From Bacillota bacterium (GTDB taxonomy: Bacteria; Bacillota; Bacilli; Paenibacillales; Paenibacillaceae): a stretch of 64,000 nucleotides of DNA. The DNA is taken from the NCBI GenBank assembly GCA_023391635.1, contig JAEWAQ010000065.1, positions 46,571 through 110,570 of the forward strand, written 5' to 3'. Position numbers and translations under genes: made by a program. The notes below the pieces were generated by a model. That model saw nothing but the letters and a program-made list of their open reading frames with translations. It searched no databases and was not told where the DNA came from. Below are positions 50,642 to 58,577 of this stretch, piece by piece. Each line of letters opens with the position of its first letter. Positions within the stretch are counted from its first letter, which is position 1.

Positions 50642-51385
50642 CTAATGCGATACGAAATGAAAATCGCCAAGCGGCCAATAAACGAGATCCGCCCGTCCGA
50701 CGACCCGATCGAGCGGAATGAAGCCAATCATCCGGCTGTCCTCGCTGTTCGAACGGTTATCGCCCATGACGAAGAGCATGCCTTCCGGCACTTTGCCGTC
50801 CGGGAACCTGACATTCGGGAAACCTTCCTCCCGGTTGTACAGCCGGCCTGCCGCATGCGCTTCTTCATACGCTTCCTTCAAATAGGATTCGTCGAGCGGT
50901 TCCCCGTTAATCGTCACCTTGTCCCCTTCGACCTTGACCGTATCGCCGGGTTCTGCGATCACTCGCTTGATGAAATCCCGGCCTTCCTCCGGCACGTGGA
51001 ACACGATCACTTCACCGCGCTTCGGCTGGCGAATGTCGTATATGATTTTGTTGACGATGATGCGTTCCCGGTTCCAGAAATTCGGCTGCATGGACGGCCC
51101 GTCCACGATAAAAGGACTGACCAGAAACCAGCGAATGAGAAACACAAGAATGCCGGCCACCGCGAGCGCCTTGATCCATTCGACCAACTCGCCGGACGCT
51201 TTCGATTTGGGCGGGGCGGCCTGCCGATCGTCAGTCGGCGACTGTTCGCGCGCAGGGTCCGATCCGATATCGGAGCGTTCCGCTTGCTGACCTGTCGAAA
51301 TCGTTCCCGTTGCATCGGCATTCCGATCGCCGTCCAATGTTGGCTCCGCATCGTCGCCATGGTCCGGATTGCGCCGCTCTTCCAT
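50642..51385 (-). CDS. lepB: Type I signal peptidase with long acidic N-terminus
   Basis: Signal peptidase I cleaves signal peptides of exported proteins at the outer face of the membrane. The 247-residue protein has catalytic Ser98 in DGPSMQP and Lys140 in DFIKRVIAEPGD. The MGDNRSNSEDSR box lies near the C-terminus. One membrane helix covers about residues 70-92. It is preceded by an unusually long, acidic and probably disordered cytoplasmic stretch of about 65 residues (EERRNPDHGDDAEP and onward). It lies between rplS and rbgA, and a weak terminator candidate separates it from rplS. Confidence 0.94.
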   Translation of the reverse strand: MEERRNPDHGDDAEPTLDGDRNADATGTISTGQQAERSDIGSDPAREQSPTDDRQAAPPKSKASGELVEWIKALAVAGILVFLIRWFLVSPFIVDGPSMQPNFWNRERIIVNKIIYDIRQPKRGEVIVFHVPEEGRDFIKRVIAEPGDTVKVEGDKVTINGEPLDESYLKEAYEEAHAAGRLYNREEGFPNVRFPDGKVPEGMLFVMGDNRSNSEDSRMIGFIPLDRVVGRADLVYWPLGDFHFVSH

Positions 51386-51460
51386 TGTCGATTGCCTCCC
51401 CTCTATCCTCTATGGCGGTGTCCAAACGGAATGAATAGCTTATGTAGGGCAAGAAAATGC

Positions 51461-51479
51461 AAAAAGGAGGACCCGCTCC
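51461..51479 (-). terminator. Weak terminator candidate after rplS
   Basis: A short GGAG/CTCC stem with a T run lies on the minus strand between rplS and lepB. The stem is short, so the call is weak. Confidence 0.35.
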
Positions 51480-51506
51480 ATCAGCTAAGCCCCCCTCAAC
51501 TGCCTG

Positions 51507-51848
51507 TTATCGAATTTCCTTGATCCGGGCCGCCTTACCGCGCAGGCTGCGCAGATAGTACAGCTTGGCGCGGCGGACTTTACCGCGACGTGCCACCTCG
51601 ATCTTATCGAGACGCGGCGAATGGATCGGGAACGTACGTTCCACGCCTACGCCGTATGAAATTTTGCGAACGGTGAATGTCTCGCTGATACCGCCGCCGC
51701 GGCGCTTGATAACGACGCCTTCGAACAACTGGATGCGTTCGCGAGATCCTTCGACAACCTTCACGTACACCTTCAGCGTATCGCCAGCACGGAAGCTCGG
51801 TACGTCTTGGCGAAGCTGCTCTTGCGTGATCGATTGAATCAGATTCAT
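51507..51848 (-). CDS. rplS: 50S ribosomal protein L19
   Basis: L19 sits at the interface of the 30S and 50S subunits. The 113-residue product starts NLIQSITQEQLRQDVPSFRAGDTL and includes RIQLFEGVVIKRRGGGI and PLHSP-type FPIHSPRLDKIEVARRG. Its length equals the family. The ATG at 51848 follows AAGGAGG, and an upstream in-frame reading would fall in a leader. A promoter and a roughly 110-base leader precede it, so it is transcribed apart from trmD. Confidence 0.96.
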   Translation of the reverse strand: MNLIQSITQEQLRQDVPSFRAGDTLKVYVKVVEGSRERIQLFEGVVIKRRGGGISETFTVRKISYGVGVERTFPIHSPRLDKIEVARRGKVRRAKLYYLRSLRGKAARIKEIR

Positions 51849-51957
51849 GAGGGTATTCCTCCTTCCGTCATAGACGTTCATGCCCCGCTCCCCGCATATG
51901 CGCATGCAGATCTTGGCGTGCAGAGGACCGTCCGGGTTACGATAAAACAGAACAACA
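51849..51957 (-). ncRNA. L19-type mRNA leader candidate
   Basis: A 5' untranslated leader of about 110 bases lies between the predicted promoter and rplS. It contains segments of the kind seen in Firmicute L19 leaders (CATGAACGTCTATGACGG just before the ribosome-binding site). Autoregulation by L19 is plausible. No structure model was applied. Confidence 0.45.
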
Positions 51958-51963
51958 TTTGAA

Positions 51964-51992
51964 ATTTTATCACACAGGCGAACATAATGCAA
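51964..51992 (-). promoter_or_regulatory. Predicted sigma-A promoter for rplS
   Basis: On the minus strand TTGCAT and TAAAAT are separated by 17 bases. The -10 is extended (TGATAAAAT). It lies about 110 bases upstream of rplS, in the trmD-rplS gap. Confidence 0.75.
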
Positions 51993-52060
51993 TGTAAACT
52001 TGCGTCGCAAACGAACAGAATTTGATCGCCGTTCGCTTCAAATGAGGTCCGATTGGAAGC

Positions 52061-52816
52061 TTAATCGCGCCGCTCCGATTGGTCGCGCGCCTGAGCGAGC
52101 CACTGCCGCTCCGCCGGCGTGAGATCGGCCTGTTCGAGCAATTCAGGTCTCCGCGCCAAAGTGCGCATGAGCGACTGCCGGCGACGCCACTTGCCGATCT
52201 CGGCATGGTGGCCCGATAGCAGCACCTCCGGCACGGACCAGCCGCGGAACTCGGGAGGCCGGGTATAGTGCGGATATTCCAGCAAGCCGTCGCTGAACGA
52301 GTCGGTGACGGCTGAATTTTCGTTGCCCAGCACGCCGGGAAGCAAGCGCACGACCGCATCGATCACGACCATCGCCGGTAATTCGCCGCCGGTCAGCACA
52401 TAGTCGCCGACGGACAGCTCGTCCGTTACCAGATGCTCGCGAATGCGCTCGTCGTAGCCTTCGTAATGGCCGCATATGAGGATGAGCTGCGATTCCTTCG
52501 CGAGCTCCGCTGCCTTCCGCTGGGTAAACGTCTCCCCTTGCGGGCACATCAGAATGATTCGGGGCGGGGTGGCGTCAACGTCCCGGTCGGCCAGCAGATG
52601 CTCCACCGCCCCGAAGATCGGCTCCGGCTTCAGCACCATGCCGCCTCCACCGCCGTACGGCATGTCATCGACCGTGTGATGCTTGTTGGTGGAGAAATCC
52701 CGGAAATTGACGGACGCGAGCGAGACGATACCCCGTTCGCAGGCTTTGCCGAGTATGCTGCTTCCGAACACGCCGTCGAACATTTCCGGAAACAACGTCA
52801 GTACGTCAATGCGCAT
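52061..52816 (-). CDS. trmD: tRNA (guanine37-N1)-methyltransferase TrmD
   Basis: TrmD methylates G37 of tRNA to prevent frameshifting. The 251-residue protein starts RIDVLTLFPEMFDGVFGSS. It has the SPOUT knot with ILICGHYEGYDERI and SVGDYVLTGGELPAMVVIDAV. A C-terminal helical domain for tRNA binding follows. The ATG at 52816 is two bases after the rimM stop. It completes the rpsP-khpA-rimM-trmD order and is followed by the rplS promoter. Confidence 0.96.
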   Translation of the reverse strand: MRIDVLTLFPEMFDGVFGSSILGKACERGIVSLASVNFRDFSTNKHHTVDDMPYGGGGGMVLKPEPIFGAVEHLLADRDVDATPPRIILMCPQGETFTQRKAAELAKESQLILICGHYEGYDERIREHLVTDELSVGDYVLTGGELPAMVVIDAVVRLLPGVLGNENSAVTDSFSDGLLEYPHYTRPPEFRGWSVPEVLLSGHHAEIGKWRRRQSLMRTLARRPELLEQADLTPAERQWLAQARDQSERRD

Positions 52817-52818
52817 CT

Positions 52819-53334
52819 TTACAGCAATCCTTCCATCAGATGAACCTTGATCCGTTTGGCCGAGAGGTCCACCTCGAGCACGACGTCGTCGATGACAGGC
52901 AGCAGCACGTCCTGCCCTTTGGGCCGCCGCACGACCCATACGTCGTTGGCACCCGGGGTGAGCACGTCCGATACGATGCCGATCGTCTCTTCCTCATCCG
53001 TAAAGACGGTGCAGCCGACGATGTCGCTGACGTAATATTCGCCTTCGGACAGCGGCGCCCGGTCTTCCGCCGGCACTTTCAGTTCCCATCCTTTGCGAGC
53101 TTCCGCCCCGTTCCGGTCGTCGATGCCTGCCAGTTTCAATATGTAGACGTTTTTTTGCTCGCGCGCGGCTTGGACGGCCACGGGGACAGGATCGCCGGCA
53201 CCCGGCGGGATCATCCACAACGTATTGCCCGGCTTGAACCGGATTTCGGGGAAATCGGTCTGCGGCCAGACGCGAACTTCTCCGCGCACCCCATGGGTAT
53301 TCACGATTTTACCGATATTCAGCCACCGTTCCAT
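52819..53334 (-). CDS. rimM: 16S rRNA processing protein RimM
   Basis: RimM helps 30S maturation near S19 and helix 33. The 171-residue protein starts ERWLNIGKIVNTHGVRGEVRVWPQTD. It has the PRC-barrel domain in the C-terminal half (YYVSDIVGCTVFTDEEETIGIVSDVL ... DVLLPVIDDVVLEVDL). The ATG at 53334 follows AAGGGAG; in-frame codons upstream lack a site. It lies between khpA and trmD. The B. subtilis ylqD gene normally between khpA and rimM is absent. Confidence 0.95.
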   Translation of the reverse strand: MERWLNIGKIVNTHGVRGEVRVWPQTDFPEIRFKPGNTLWMIPPGAGDPVPVAVQAAREQKNVYILKLAGIDDRNGAEARKGWELKVPAEDRAPLSEGEYYVSDIVGCTVFTDEEETIGIVSDVLTPGANDVWVVRRPKGQDVLLPVIDDVVLEVDLSAKRIKVHLMEGLL

Positions 53335-53426
53335 CGATGCGCTGCTCCCTTCATTGATAAGCCAACGCCAACCATCATAACCGAAGAGGGGCCGGACATG
53401 CATGGCTGCATCCGTTGCCCCTCGTC

Positions 53427-53660
53427 TTAATCGGAAATGATATCCAGCATGACGCGTTTGTGCTCCTTGACCGCAGCAGAAGATACGACCGTGCGCAGTG
53501 CCTTGGCGATGCGTCCCTGTTTGCCGATCACCTTGCCGACATCGCCGGGATTCACGGAGAGCTCGTACACCAAACCCCGGGCGTCTTCTCGGACCTGGAT
53601 CCGCACGTCCTCCGGATGATCCACGAGCGCGCGGGCAATGACTCGAATCAGTTGTTCCAA
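53427..53660 (-). CDS. khpA: KH-domain RNA-binding protein KhpA (YlqC)
   Basis: KhpA is a small single KH-domain protein that binds RNA and affects cell size and RNA stability in Firmicutes. The 77-residue product has the KH signature VGKVIGKQGRIAKALRTVV, in which GKQG is the GxxG loop. The start is a TTG at 53660, eight bases after GGAGG. It lies between rpsP and rimM. Confidence 0.94.
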   Translation of the reverse strand: MEQLIRVIARALVDHPEDVRIQVREDARGLVYELSVNPGDVGKVIGKQGRIAKALRTVVSSAAVKEHKRVMLDIISD

Positions 53661-53741
53661 AGCCTATCCCTCCGGTTCATCGAACCGTCGCAGCGCCGGC
53701 TCATCGGCCATAGACGATGAAACGGCAAGCAGCGGGGTTCG

Positions 53742-54014
53742 TTACTTCTGGAGCTTGGATTCGTGGAACTTCTTCAAGATGCCGGCTTTGCTGAGCAAGC
53801 TGCGAACCGTATCGGATGCTTGCGCTCCGTTGCCGAGCCACTTGAGCGCCTTCTCCTCGTCGATTTGCACTTGCGTCGGTTGAGCGACCGGGTTATAGGT
53901 GCCGATCTCCTCGATGAAACGACCGTCGCGGGGGGAACGGGAATCGGACACAACCACGCGGTAGAACGGAGCTTTGTGAGCGCCGATCCGCTTCAGACGA
54001 ATGCGAACTGCCAT
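53742..54014 (-). CDS. rpsP: 30S ribosomal protein S16
   Basis: S16 is required for 30S assembly. The 90-residue protein starts AVRIRLKRIGAHKAPFYRVVVSDSRSPRDGRFIEEIGTYNP, the S16 family N-terminus, with the usual KALKWLGNGAQASDTVRSLL segment. A GGGAGGTG site precedes the ATG. It is separated from ffh by a 380-base spacer that is mostly a tandem repeat array, and is followed by khpA. Confidence 0.97.
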   Translation of the reverse strand: MAVRIRLKRIGAHKAPFYRVVVSDSRSPRDGRFIEEIGTYNPVAQPTQVQIDEEKALKWLGNGAQASDTVRSLLSKAGILKKFHESKLQK

Positions 54015-54078
54015 TGGATTTCACCTCCCTTTAAAAGTACAAAACTTTAACTTTCATTGGCCACCTGCGACTTAGGAA

Positions 54079-54373
54079 TTACCCGACCAAACCGGGTAAT
54101 TCAGCCCCGAACGGGCTTTAGGCGTCGAGTTACCCATCCAAATCGGGTTATTCATCCCCAAATGGGCTTTAAACGCTGAGTTACCCATCCAAATCGGGTA
54201 ATTCCGTCTCGAATGGGCTTTTAGCGCTGAGTTACCCAACCAAACCGGGTAATTCATCCCCGAAGGGGCTTCGAGCGTCGAGTTACCCGACCAAACCAGG
54301 TAATTCAGCCCCGAATGGCTTCAAGCGTCGAGTTACCCAACCAAGCCGGGTAATCCTCCCCGAAGGGGCTTCG
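54079..54373. repeat. Six-copy 51-bp tandem repeat with paired hairpins
   Basis: Six copies begin at 54079, 54130, 54181, 54232, 54283 and 54333, giving a period of 51 bases (50 for the last). Each unit contains two inverted repeats, TTACCC/GGGTAA around CCAAAYC, and GCCCC/GGGGC or a variant, separated by AATTCA. Copies vary at about one base in six. The period is a multiple of three and stays open in one minus-strand frame for the first copies (NYPVWLGNSALKAHSRR-type units), but there is no start context and the 50-base step shifts it. No gene is annotated here. Confidence 0.93.
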
Positions 54374-54394
54374 TGTGCCAACTGGTTTGAAGGG

Positions 54395-55792
54395 CTAGAA
54401 CGGAAACTTCATACCGCCGCCACCCTTACCGCCTTTGCCCATCATCGCCTTGAGCGCCTTCATGCCGCCCTTCGGGCCTTTGCCGCCGGGGCCCATCATG
54501 CCGGAAAACTGCTTCATCATCTTCTTCATGTCCTCGAATTGTCGCAGCAGCCGGTTCACGTCGGCGACCGTCGTGCCGCTGCCGGCGGCAATCCGCTTGC
54601 GGCGGCTGAAGTTGATCAGGTCCGGCTTCAGCTTCTCCTGCCGCGTCATCGACCTGACGATCGCTTCGGTGCGGCCGATCTGCTTCTCGTCGACTTTGAA
54701 GTTCGGCATGTTCTTGAGCTTGCCCATGCCGGGCATCATGTCGAGCAATTGGTCGAGCGGCCCCATCTTGCGCACTTGCTCCATCTGCTCGAGGAAGTCC
54801 TCCAGCGTGAACTCCGCGTTGCGCATCTTGCGTTCCATCTCGGCGGCCTTGTCCGCGTCGATGTTCGCCTGCGCCTTCTCGATCAGCGACAGCATATCGC
54901 CCATCCCGAGAATCCGCGACGCCATCCGGTCGGGGTGGAACGCTTCGAGCTGATCGATCTTCTCGCCCGTGGAGGCAAACTTGATCGGGCAGCCGGTTAC
55001 CGCCTTGACCGAGAGCGCCGCGCCGCCGCGCGTATCGCCGTCGAGCTTCGTTAGCACGACGCCTGTCAGCGCCAGTTGCTCGTGGAAGCTTTGGGCTACG
55101 TTGACGGCTTCCTGGCCGGTCATCGCGTCGACGACGAGCAGCACTTCGTCGGGATCGACCGCGTCGTGGATTTGCTTGATCTCCTGCATGAGCGCTTCGT
55201 CGATCTGCAAGCGGCCGGCCGTGTCGATCAGCACGTAGTCGCAGCCTTGATCCTTGGCCTGCTGCACGCCTTGCTTCGCAATTTCGACCGGGCTGACCTT
55301 ATCGCCGAGCGTGAAGACCGGCACGTCGATCTGACCGCCCAGCACCTCGAGCTGCTTAATCGCCGCAGGGCGATAAATATCGCCGGCAACCAGAAGCGGC
55401 TTATGCTGCTGCGACTTCAGCAGATGGGCCAGCTTGCCGGTCAGCGTCGTCTTGCCGGCGCCTTGCAGGCCGGCCATCAGCACAACGGTCGGAGGCTTGC
55501 CGGACTTGGCGAGCTTCGACTGCGTGCCGCCCATCAGCTCGGTCAATTCCTTGTTGACGATATCGATGACGACCATCGCAGGAGTGAAGCTCTTCATCAC
55601 TTCCTGACCGACGGCCTTCTCCTTCACCTTGGCGATGAATTCCTTGACGACCTTGAAGTTCACGTCGGCTTCCAGCAGCGCTAGCCGAACTTCGCGCATC
55701 GCTTCATTGACGTCGTCCTCAGACAGCTTGCCCCGTCCCTTCAGCTTGCCGAACACGTTCTGCAGCCGCGAAGTCAATCCTTCGAATGCCAT
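54395..55792 (-). CDS. ffh: Signal recognition particle GTPase Ffh
   Basis: Ffh binds signal sequences and SRP RNA and delivers ribosomes to FtsY. The 465-residue protein has the N domain and GTPase domain with G1 GLQGAGKTTLTGKLAH, the DTAGRLQIDEAL switch, TKLDGDTRGGA and SVKAV. The methionine-rich M domain follows, ending MMGKGGKGGGGMKFPF. A GGAGG precedes the ATG. It follows ylxM and is separated from rpsP by a tandem repeat array. Confidence 0.97.
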   Translation of the reverse strand: MAFEGLTSRLQNVFGKLKGRGKLSEDDVNEAMREVRLALLEADVNFKVVKEFIAKVKEKAVGQEVMKSFTPAMVVIDIVNKELTELMGGTQSKLAKSGKPPTVVLMAGLQGAGKTTLTGKLAHLLKSQQHKPLLVAGDIYRPAAIKQLEVLGGQIDVPVFTLGDKVSPVEIAKQGVQQAKDQGCDYVLIDTAGRLQIDEALMQEIKQIHDAVDPDEVLLVVDAMTGQEAVNVAQSFHEQLALTGVVLTKLDGDTRGGAALSVKAVTGCPIKFASTGEKIDQLEAFHPDRMASRILGMGDMLSLIEKAQANIDADKAAEMERKMRNAEFTLEDFLEQMEQVRKMGPLDQLLDMMPGMGKLKNMPNFKVDEKQIGRTEAIVRSMTRQEKLKPDLINFSRRKRIAAGSGTTVADVNRLLRQFEDMKKMMKQFSGMMGPGGKGPKGGMKALKAMMGKGGKGGGGMKFPF

Positions 55793-55847
55793 ATGCGTTT
55801 CCCTCCTTCGTTCGCCGTGATTCCGGACCGTGCGCGGGCGATCATGT

Positions 55848-56192
55848 TCAGTCGCGCAATCTGGCTGCCGCCTCCATCAAGGCCTGCCGCCGATCCTCCG
55901 GCAGCAGGCCGATCTCGCGGTCCAGCCGATCCAACCCCTCGCGGAACCTCTCGTGCCGGAGCGCGAGTCCGAGCTTGCGCTCGTAATCTTCCAGCGTCTG
56001 TTCGGCACGCTTCAAATGCTCATATACGGCTTGGCGGCTAATCTCGAATTCGGCCGCGATCTCGCCGAGCGAATAATCGTCTTGGAAATAACATTGTAGA
56101 AACGTCTGCTGCTTCTCTGTCAACAACGGACCGTAGAAGTCGTACAGGACGTTGATGCGATTCATTTTCTCGAGACTGTTCTCTCCCTGCAC
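55848..56192 (-). CDS. ylxM: Sigma-70 region 4-like SRP accessory protein YlxM
   Basis: YlxM is an SRP-associated small DNA-binding-like protein, upstream of ffh in most Firmicutes. The 114-residue product contains INVLYDFYGPLLTEKQQTFLQCYFQDDYSLGEIAAEFEISRQAVYEHLKRAEQTLEDYE from about residue 12, a sigma-4-type HTH. The GTG at 56192 follows GGGGGA by five bases; the internal ATG (MNRINVL) has no site at a good distance. It lies just before ffh under a consensus promoter. Confidence 0.93.
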   Translation of the reverse strand: MQGENSLEKMNRINVLYDFYGPLLTEKQQTFLQCYFQDDYSLGEIAAEFEISRQAVYEHLKRAEQTLEDYERKLGLALRHERFREGLDRLDREIGLLPEDRRQALMEAAARLRD

Positions 56193-56243
56193 CGAGGTCC
56201 CCCCTCTGTTAAGGAAAAACACCTTACAGTCACGTACCTACCT

Positions 56244-56272
56244 ATCGTAAAGGATTCGATTGGCAGTGTCAA
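56244..56272 (-). promoter_or_regulatory. Predicted sigma-A promoter for ylxM-ffh
   Basis: On the minus strand TTGACA and TACGAT are separated by 17 bases, close to the consensus. It lies about 52 bases upstream of ylxM and downstream of the MFS gene's terminator. Confidence 0.85.
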
Positions 56273-56375
56273 GCAAATTTACTTAACAGGCAGGGCAATC
56301 GCTTACGGATCTGATAAACTTCTGAAGACAACATCATATTGGCGGTACCGGTGGTATCGACGGGCATAAACAAAA

Positions 56376-56416
56376 CAAAAAACCCGCTGCCGCACTTCAG
56401 AGATGCAGCAGCGGGG
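56376..56416 (-). terminator. Intrinsic terminator after the MFS gene
   Basis: The minus strand carries CCCGCTGC/GCAGCGGG stem arms followed by six T. It lies 20 bases after the stop of the DHA2 transporter and separates the marR-MFS pair from ylxM-ffh. Confidence 0.88.
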
Positions 56417-56435
56417 TGCGACAGAGTTCGGCCGA

Positions 56436-57962
56436 TCAGTGTTCCGATTGCGCTTTTCCCGCAGAAGCCGCAGTCGCTGCTGCCTGGCGGGAACCCGTAT
56501 GTTCAAAATCAGCCTGAGGGGACGTTTTGCGAATGAAGAACGCAAGCACCATGGCAGCCAGACACATCCACATCGCGACTTCGAACGAGAAGTTGATGCC
56601 AAAGACGGTCGATTCCAGACTGATTTGCTGCATCTGGGCGGCATTTGCGGCATCCGTCGGGTCGATCTTGGCCGCCAGAACGAGCGCCTTGCCGTGCGAT
56701 GCTGCTTTATTGGCGAAGATCGTGACCATCAGCGCCGTGCCGAGCGCGCCCGCGATGTTCCGCAGCGTCTGGGACATGGCCGAGCCGTGTGCATTCAGCC
56801 GCTGCGGCAATTGATTCAAGCCGGCCGTCTGAATCGGCATCATCAGGAACGACATGCCGAACATACGCATCGTATACAAAAACAGCATGTGATTATACGT
56901 GGTCTCCAGTGTCAACTTGCTCAACTCGTACGTTGTAATCGTCGTGATCAGCAAGCCGAACACCGCGAGCCAGCGCGCTCCGATCTTGTCGAAGATCGCT
57001 CCTGCCACAGGTGACATAATCCCCATCAGAATCGCGCCGGGAAGCAGCAGCAAACCTGAATCCATCGGCGTAATGCCGCGAACGTTCTGCAGGTAGATCG
57101 GAAGCAGAATCATGCCGGAAAACATCGCCATCGTGATGATCACATTAATGACTGTCGTGAGCGAAAACATGTCGAATTTAAACACGCGAAACTCTAGTAT
57201 CGGCCGTTTGGCGAGCAATTCCCGGGCGACGAACAAAATCAAGAACAAAGCGCCTGCGGCAAGGGCGACAATGACGCGGGCGCTGTCCCAGCCGTCGGTG
57301 GAAGCATCGCTGAATCCGTACAGCAAGCCGCCGAATCCAAGGGTTGAGAAAATGATGCTGACCATGTTCAACTTCGGCATCGACGTCTTCGTCACGTTCT
57401 TCATGGAGATGCCGCCGAAGACGAGAGCGACGATCGTGAGCGGCAATACGATGTAGAACAGTACGCGCCAGGAATAATGTTCGACGATCCATCCGGACAG
57501 CGTCGGGCCTACCGCCGGCGCGAAGATCATCGCCAGGCCCATCATGCCCATTGCCTTGCCGCGCTGCTCGACCGGGAAGATCGTCAGAAAGACGACCGTC
57601 ATGAGCGGCATCAGAATACCGGCTCCCGATGCCTGAATCAAGCGTCCTGCAAGCAGCACGTCAAATCCGGGCGCGAGCGCGCACATGAGCGTGCCGGCTG
57701 CAAACAAACCGGTGGCCCACATAAATAATTGGCGCGTCGAAAATCGTTCAATTAAAAATGCGCTGATCGGCACTAGAATGCCGTTGACCAGCATGTAGCC
57801 GGTAATCAGCCACTGGATCGTCGATTCGCCGATGCCCAAGTCTTCCATCATGGGAGGAATCGCGACGTTGAGCAGCGTCTGGCTCAAAATCGCCACGAAT
57901 GCCGCAATCAAGAGCGATGCCACGATCGGTCCCCTGCGTAAATGTTGCTTTACTGCTTCCAT
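56436..57962 (-). CDS. MFS drug/H+ antiporter, DHA2 (EmrB/QacA-like) family
   Basis: The 508-residue protein is a 14-helix major facilitator of the EmrB/QacA (DHA2) type. It is a likely proton-coupled exporter of toxic compounds. It shows LNVAIPPMMEDLGIGESTIQW, motif A-like region LIERFSTRQLF, and the antiporter motif C as GPTLSGWIVEHYSWR. The C-terminal tail is Ala/Ser-rich. The ATG is four bases after marR, so the two are co-transcribed. It lies between ftsY and ylxM, where B. subtilis has no such gene. The substrate is unknown. Confidence 0.92.
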   Translation of the reverse strand: MEAVKQHLRRGPIVASLLIAAFVAILSQTLLNVAIPPMMEDLGIGESTIQWLITGYMLVNGILVPISAFLIERFSTRQLFMWATGLFAAGTLMCALAPGFDVLLAGRLIQASGAGILMPLMTVVFLTIFPVEQRGKAMGMMGLAMIFAPAVGPTLSGWIVEHYSWRVLFYIVLPLTIVALVFGGISMKNVTKTSMPKLNMVSIIFSTLGFGGLLYGFSDASTDGWDSARVIVALAAGALFLILFVARELLAKRPILEFRVFKFDMFSLTTVINVIITMAMFSGMILLPIYLQNVRGITPMDSGLLLLPGAILMGIMSPVAGAIFDKIGARWLAVFGLLITTITTYELSKLTLETTYNHMLFLYTMRMFGMSFLMMPIQTAGLNQLPQRLNAHGSAMSQTLRNIAGALGTALMVTIFANKAASHGKALVLAAKIDPTDAANAAQMQQISLESTVFGINFSFEVAMWMCLAAMVLAFFIRKTSPQADFEHTGSRQAAATAASAGKAQSEH

Positions 57963-57966
57963 ACGA

Positions 57967-58413
57967 TCACTGATCCTCTCTAGCTTGCTGAAGCATATTT
58001 ACGATTTGTCCATGGATGCGAAGCAGATGTTGGATATCCTCCTCAGGGAGCTGCTGCATGAGCGGTGACAAACGGTTCATGATCCGTTCGCTCGTCAGTT
58101 CAAGCAGCCGTTCCCCTTCCGGCGTCAGCTTGAGCACGACGGAACGGCGATCCTGCTGAGGTCTGTCGCGAGCGATCCATCCGGCTTGCACGAGCCGGTC
58201 CACGATGCCGCTTGCCGTGCTGGGGCTTGAGTGCATGCGGTCGGACAGTTCTCCCAGACTGATAGTCGGGTTTTGCTTCACGATCTTCATCGCCATGAGC
58301 TGGGTCCGAGTAACGCCGAACGATTCCGCATCTTTCCGAGTCGCTTGAAAGAAACTCTGGTTTAGCTCTCGCAAAGAGTTCATGATCCGGCTGAACGGCA
58401 GCTGTTCGTCCAC
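57967..58413 (-). CDS. MarR-family transcriptional regulator
   Basis: The 148-residue protein is a MarR-type winged-helix repressor. It has ATRKDAESFGVTRTQLMAMKIVKQNPTISLGELSDRMHSSPSTASGIVDRLVQAG with the recognition helix around SPSTASGIVDRL. The beta wing RDRPQQDRRSVVLKLTPEG follows. The GTG at 58413 follows GAAGGA by nine bases; a longer in-frame ATG start, 18 residues further upstream, has only a distant site. It precedes the MFS transporter by four bases and a palindromic operator candidate overlaps its promoter region, so autoregulation and control of the exporter are likely. Confidence 0.9.
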   Translation of the reverse strand: MDEQLPFSRIMNSLRELNQSFFQATRKDAESFGVTRTQLMAMKIVKQNPTISLGELSDRMHSSPSTASGIVDRLVQAGWIARDRPQQDRRSVVLKLTPEGERLLELTSERIMNRLSPLMQQLPEEDIQHLLRIHGQIVNMLQQAREDQ

Positions 58414-58440
58414 GTCTTCCCATCCTTCGCACCCGAATAA

Positions 58441-58452
58441 TTCGCATACGAA
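58441..58452. promoter_or_regulatory. Candidate MarR operator
   Basis: TTCGCATACGAA is an inverted repeat of TTCG.A/T.CGAA form, placed two bases downstream of the -10 box of the marR promoter. A repressor bound here would block transcription start. Confidence 0.55.
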
Positions 58453-58454
58453 GC

Positions 58455-58483
58455 ATTTTACGCCCATTGCGATATCGAGTCAA
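58455..58483 (-). promoter_or_regulatory. Predicted sigma-A promoter for marR-MFS
   Basis: On the minus strand TTGACT and TAAAAT are separated by 17 bases. It lies about 40 bases upstream of the marR start and downstream of the ftsY terminator. Confidence 0.82.
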
Positions 58484-58507
58484 TTTAGAAATCCCCCCGA
58501 TTTCACG

Positions 58508-58553
58508 AAAAAAACCGCCAAATACCCGAACTTACATCGGTTAATTGACGGTT
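58508..58553 (-). terminator. Intrinsic terminator after ftsY
   Basis: The minus strand has AACCGTCA/TGGCGGTT arms with an intervening loop and seven T. It ends the rnc-smc-ftsY transcript. Confidence 0.78.
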
Positions 58554-58577
58554 TATCTTCCTAATCGTTCCGCTTGC

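Noticed and set aside
54072..54257. Minus-strand open frame through the 51-bp repeats encoding repeated NYPxWxGNS peptides
   Set aside because: The frame arises because 51 is a multiple of three. There is no ribosome-binding site or conserved start, and the last repeat is 50 bases.
54079..54373. CRISPR array
   Set aside because: Units are contiguous without variable spacers, each contains two palindromes, and no cas genes are present.
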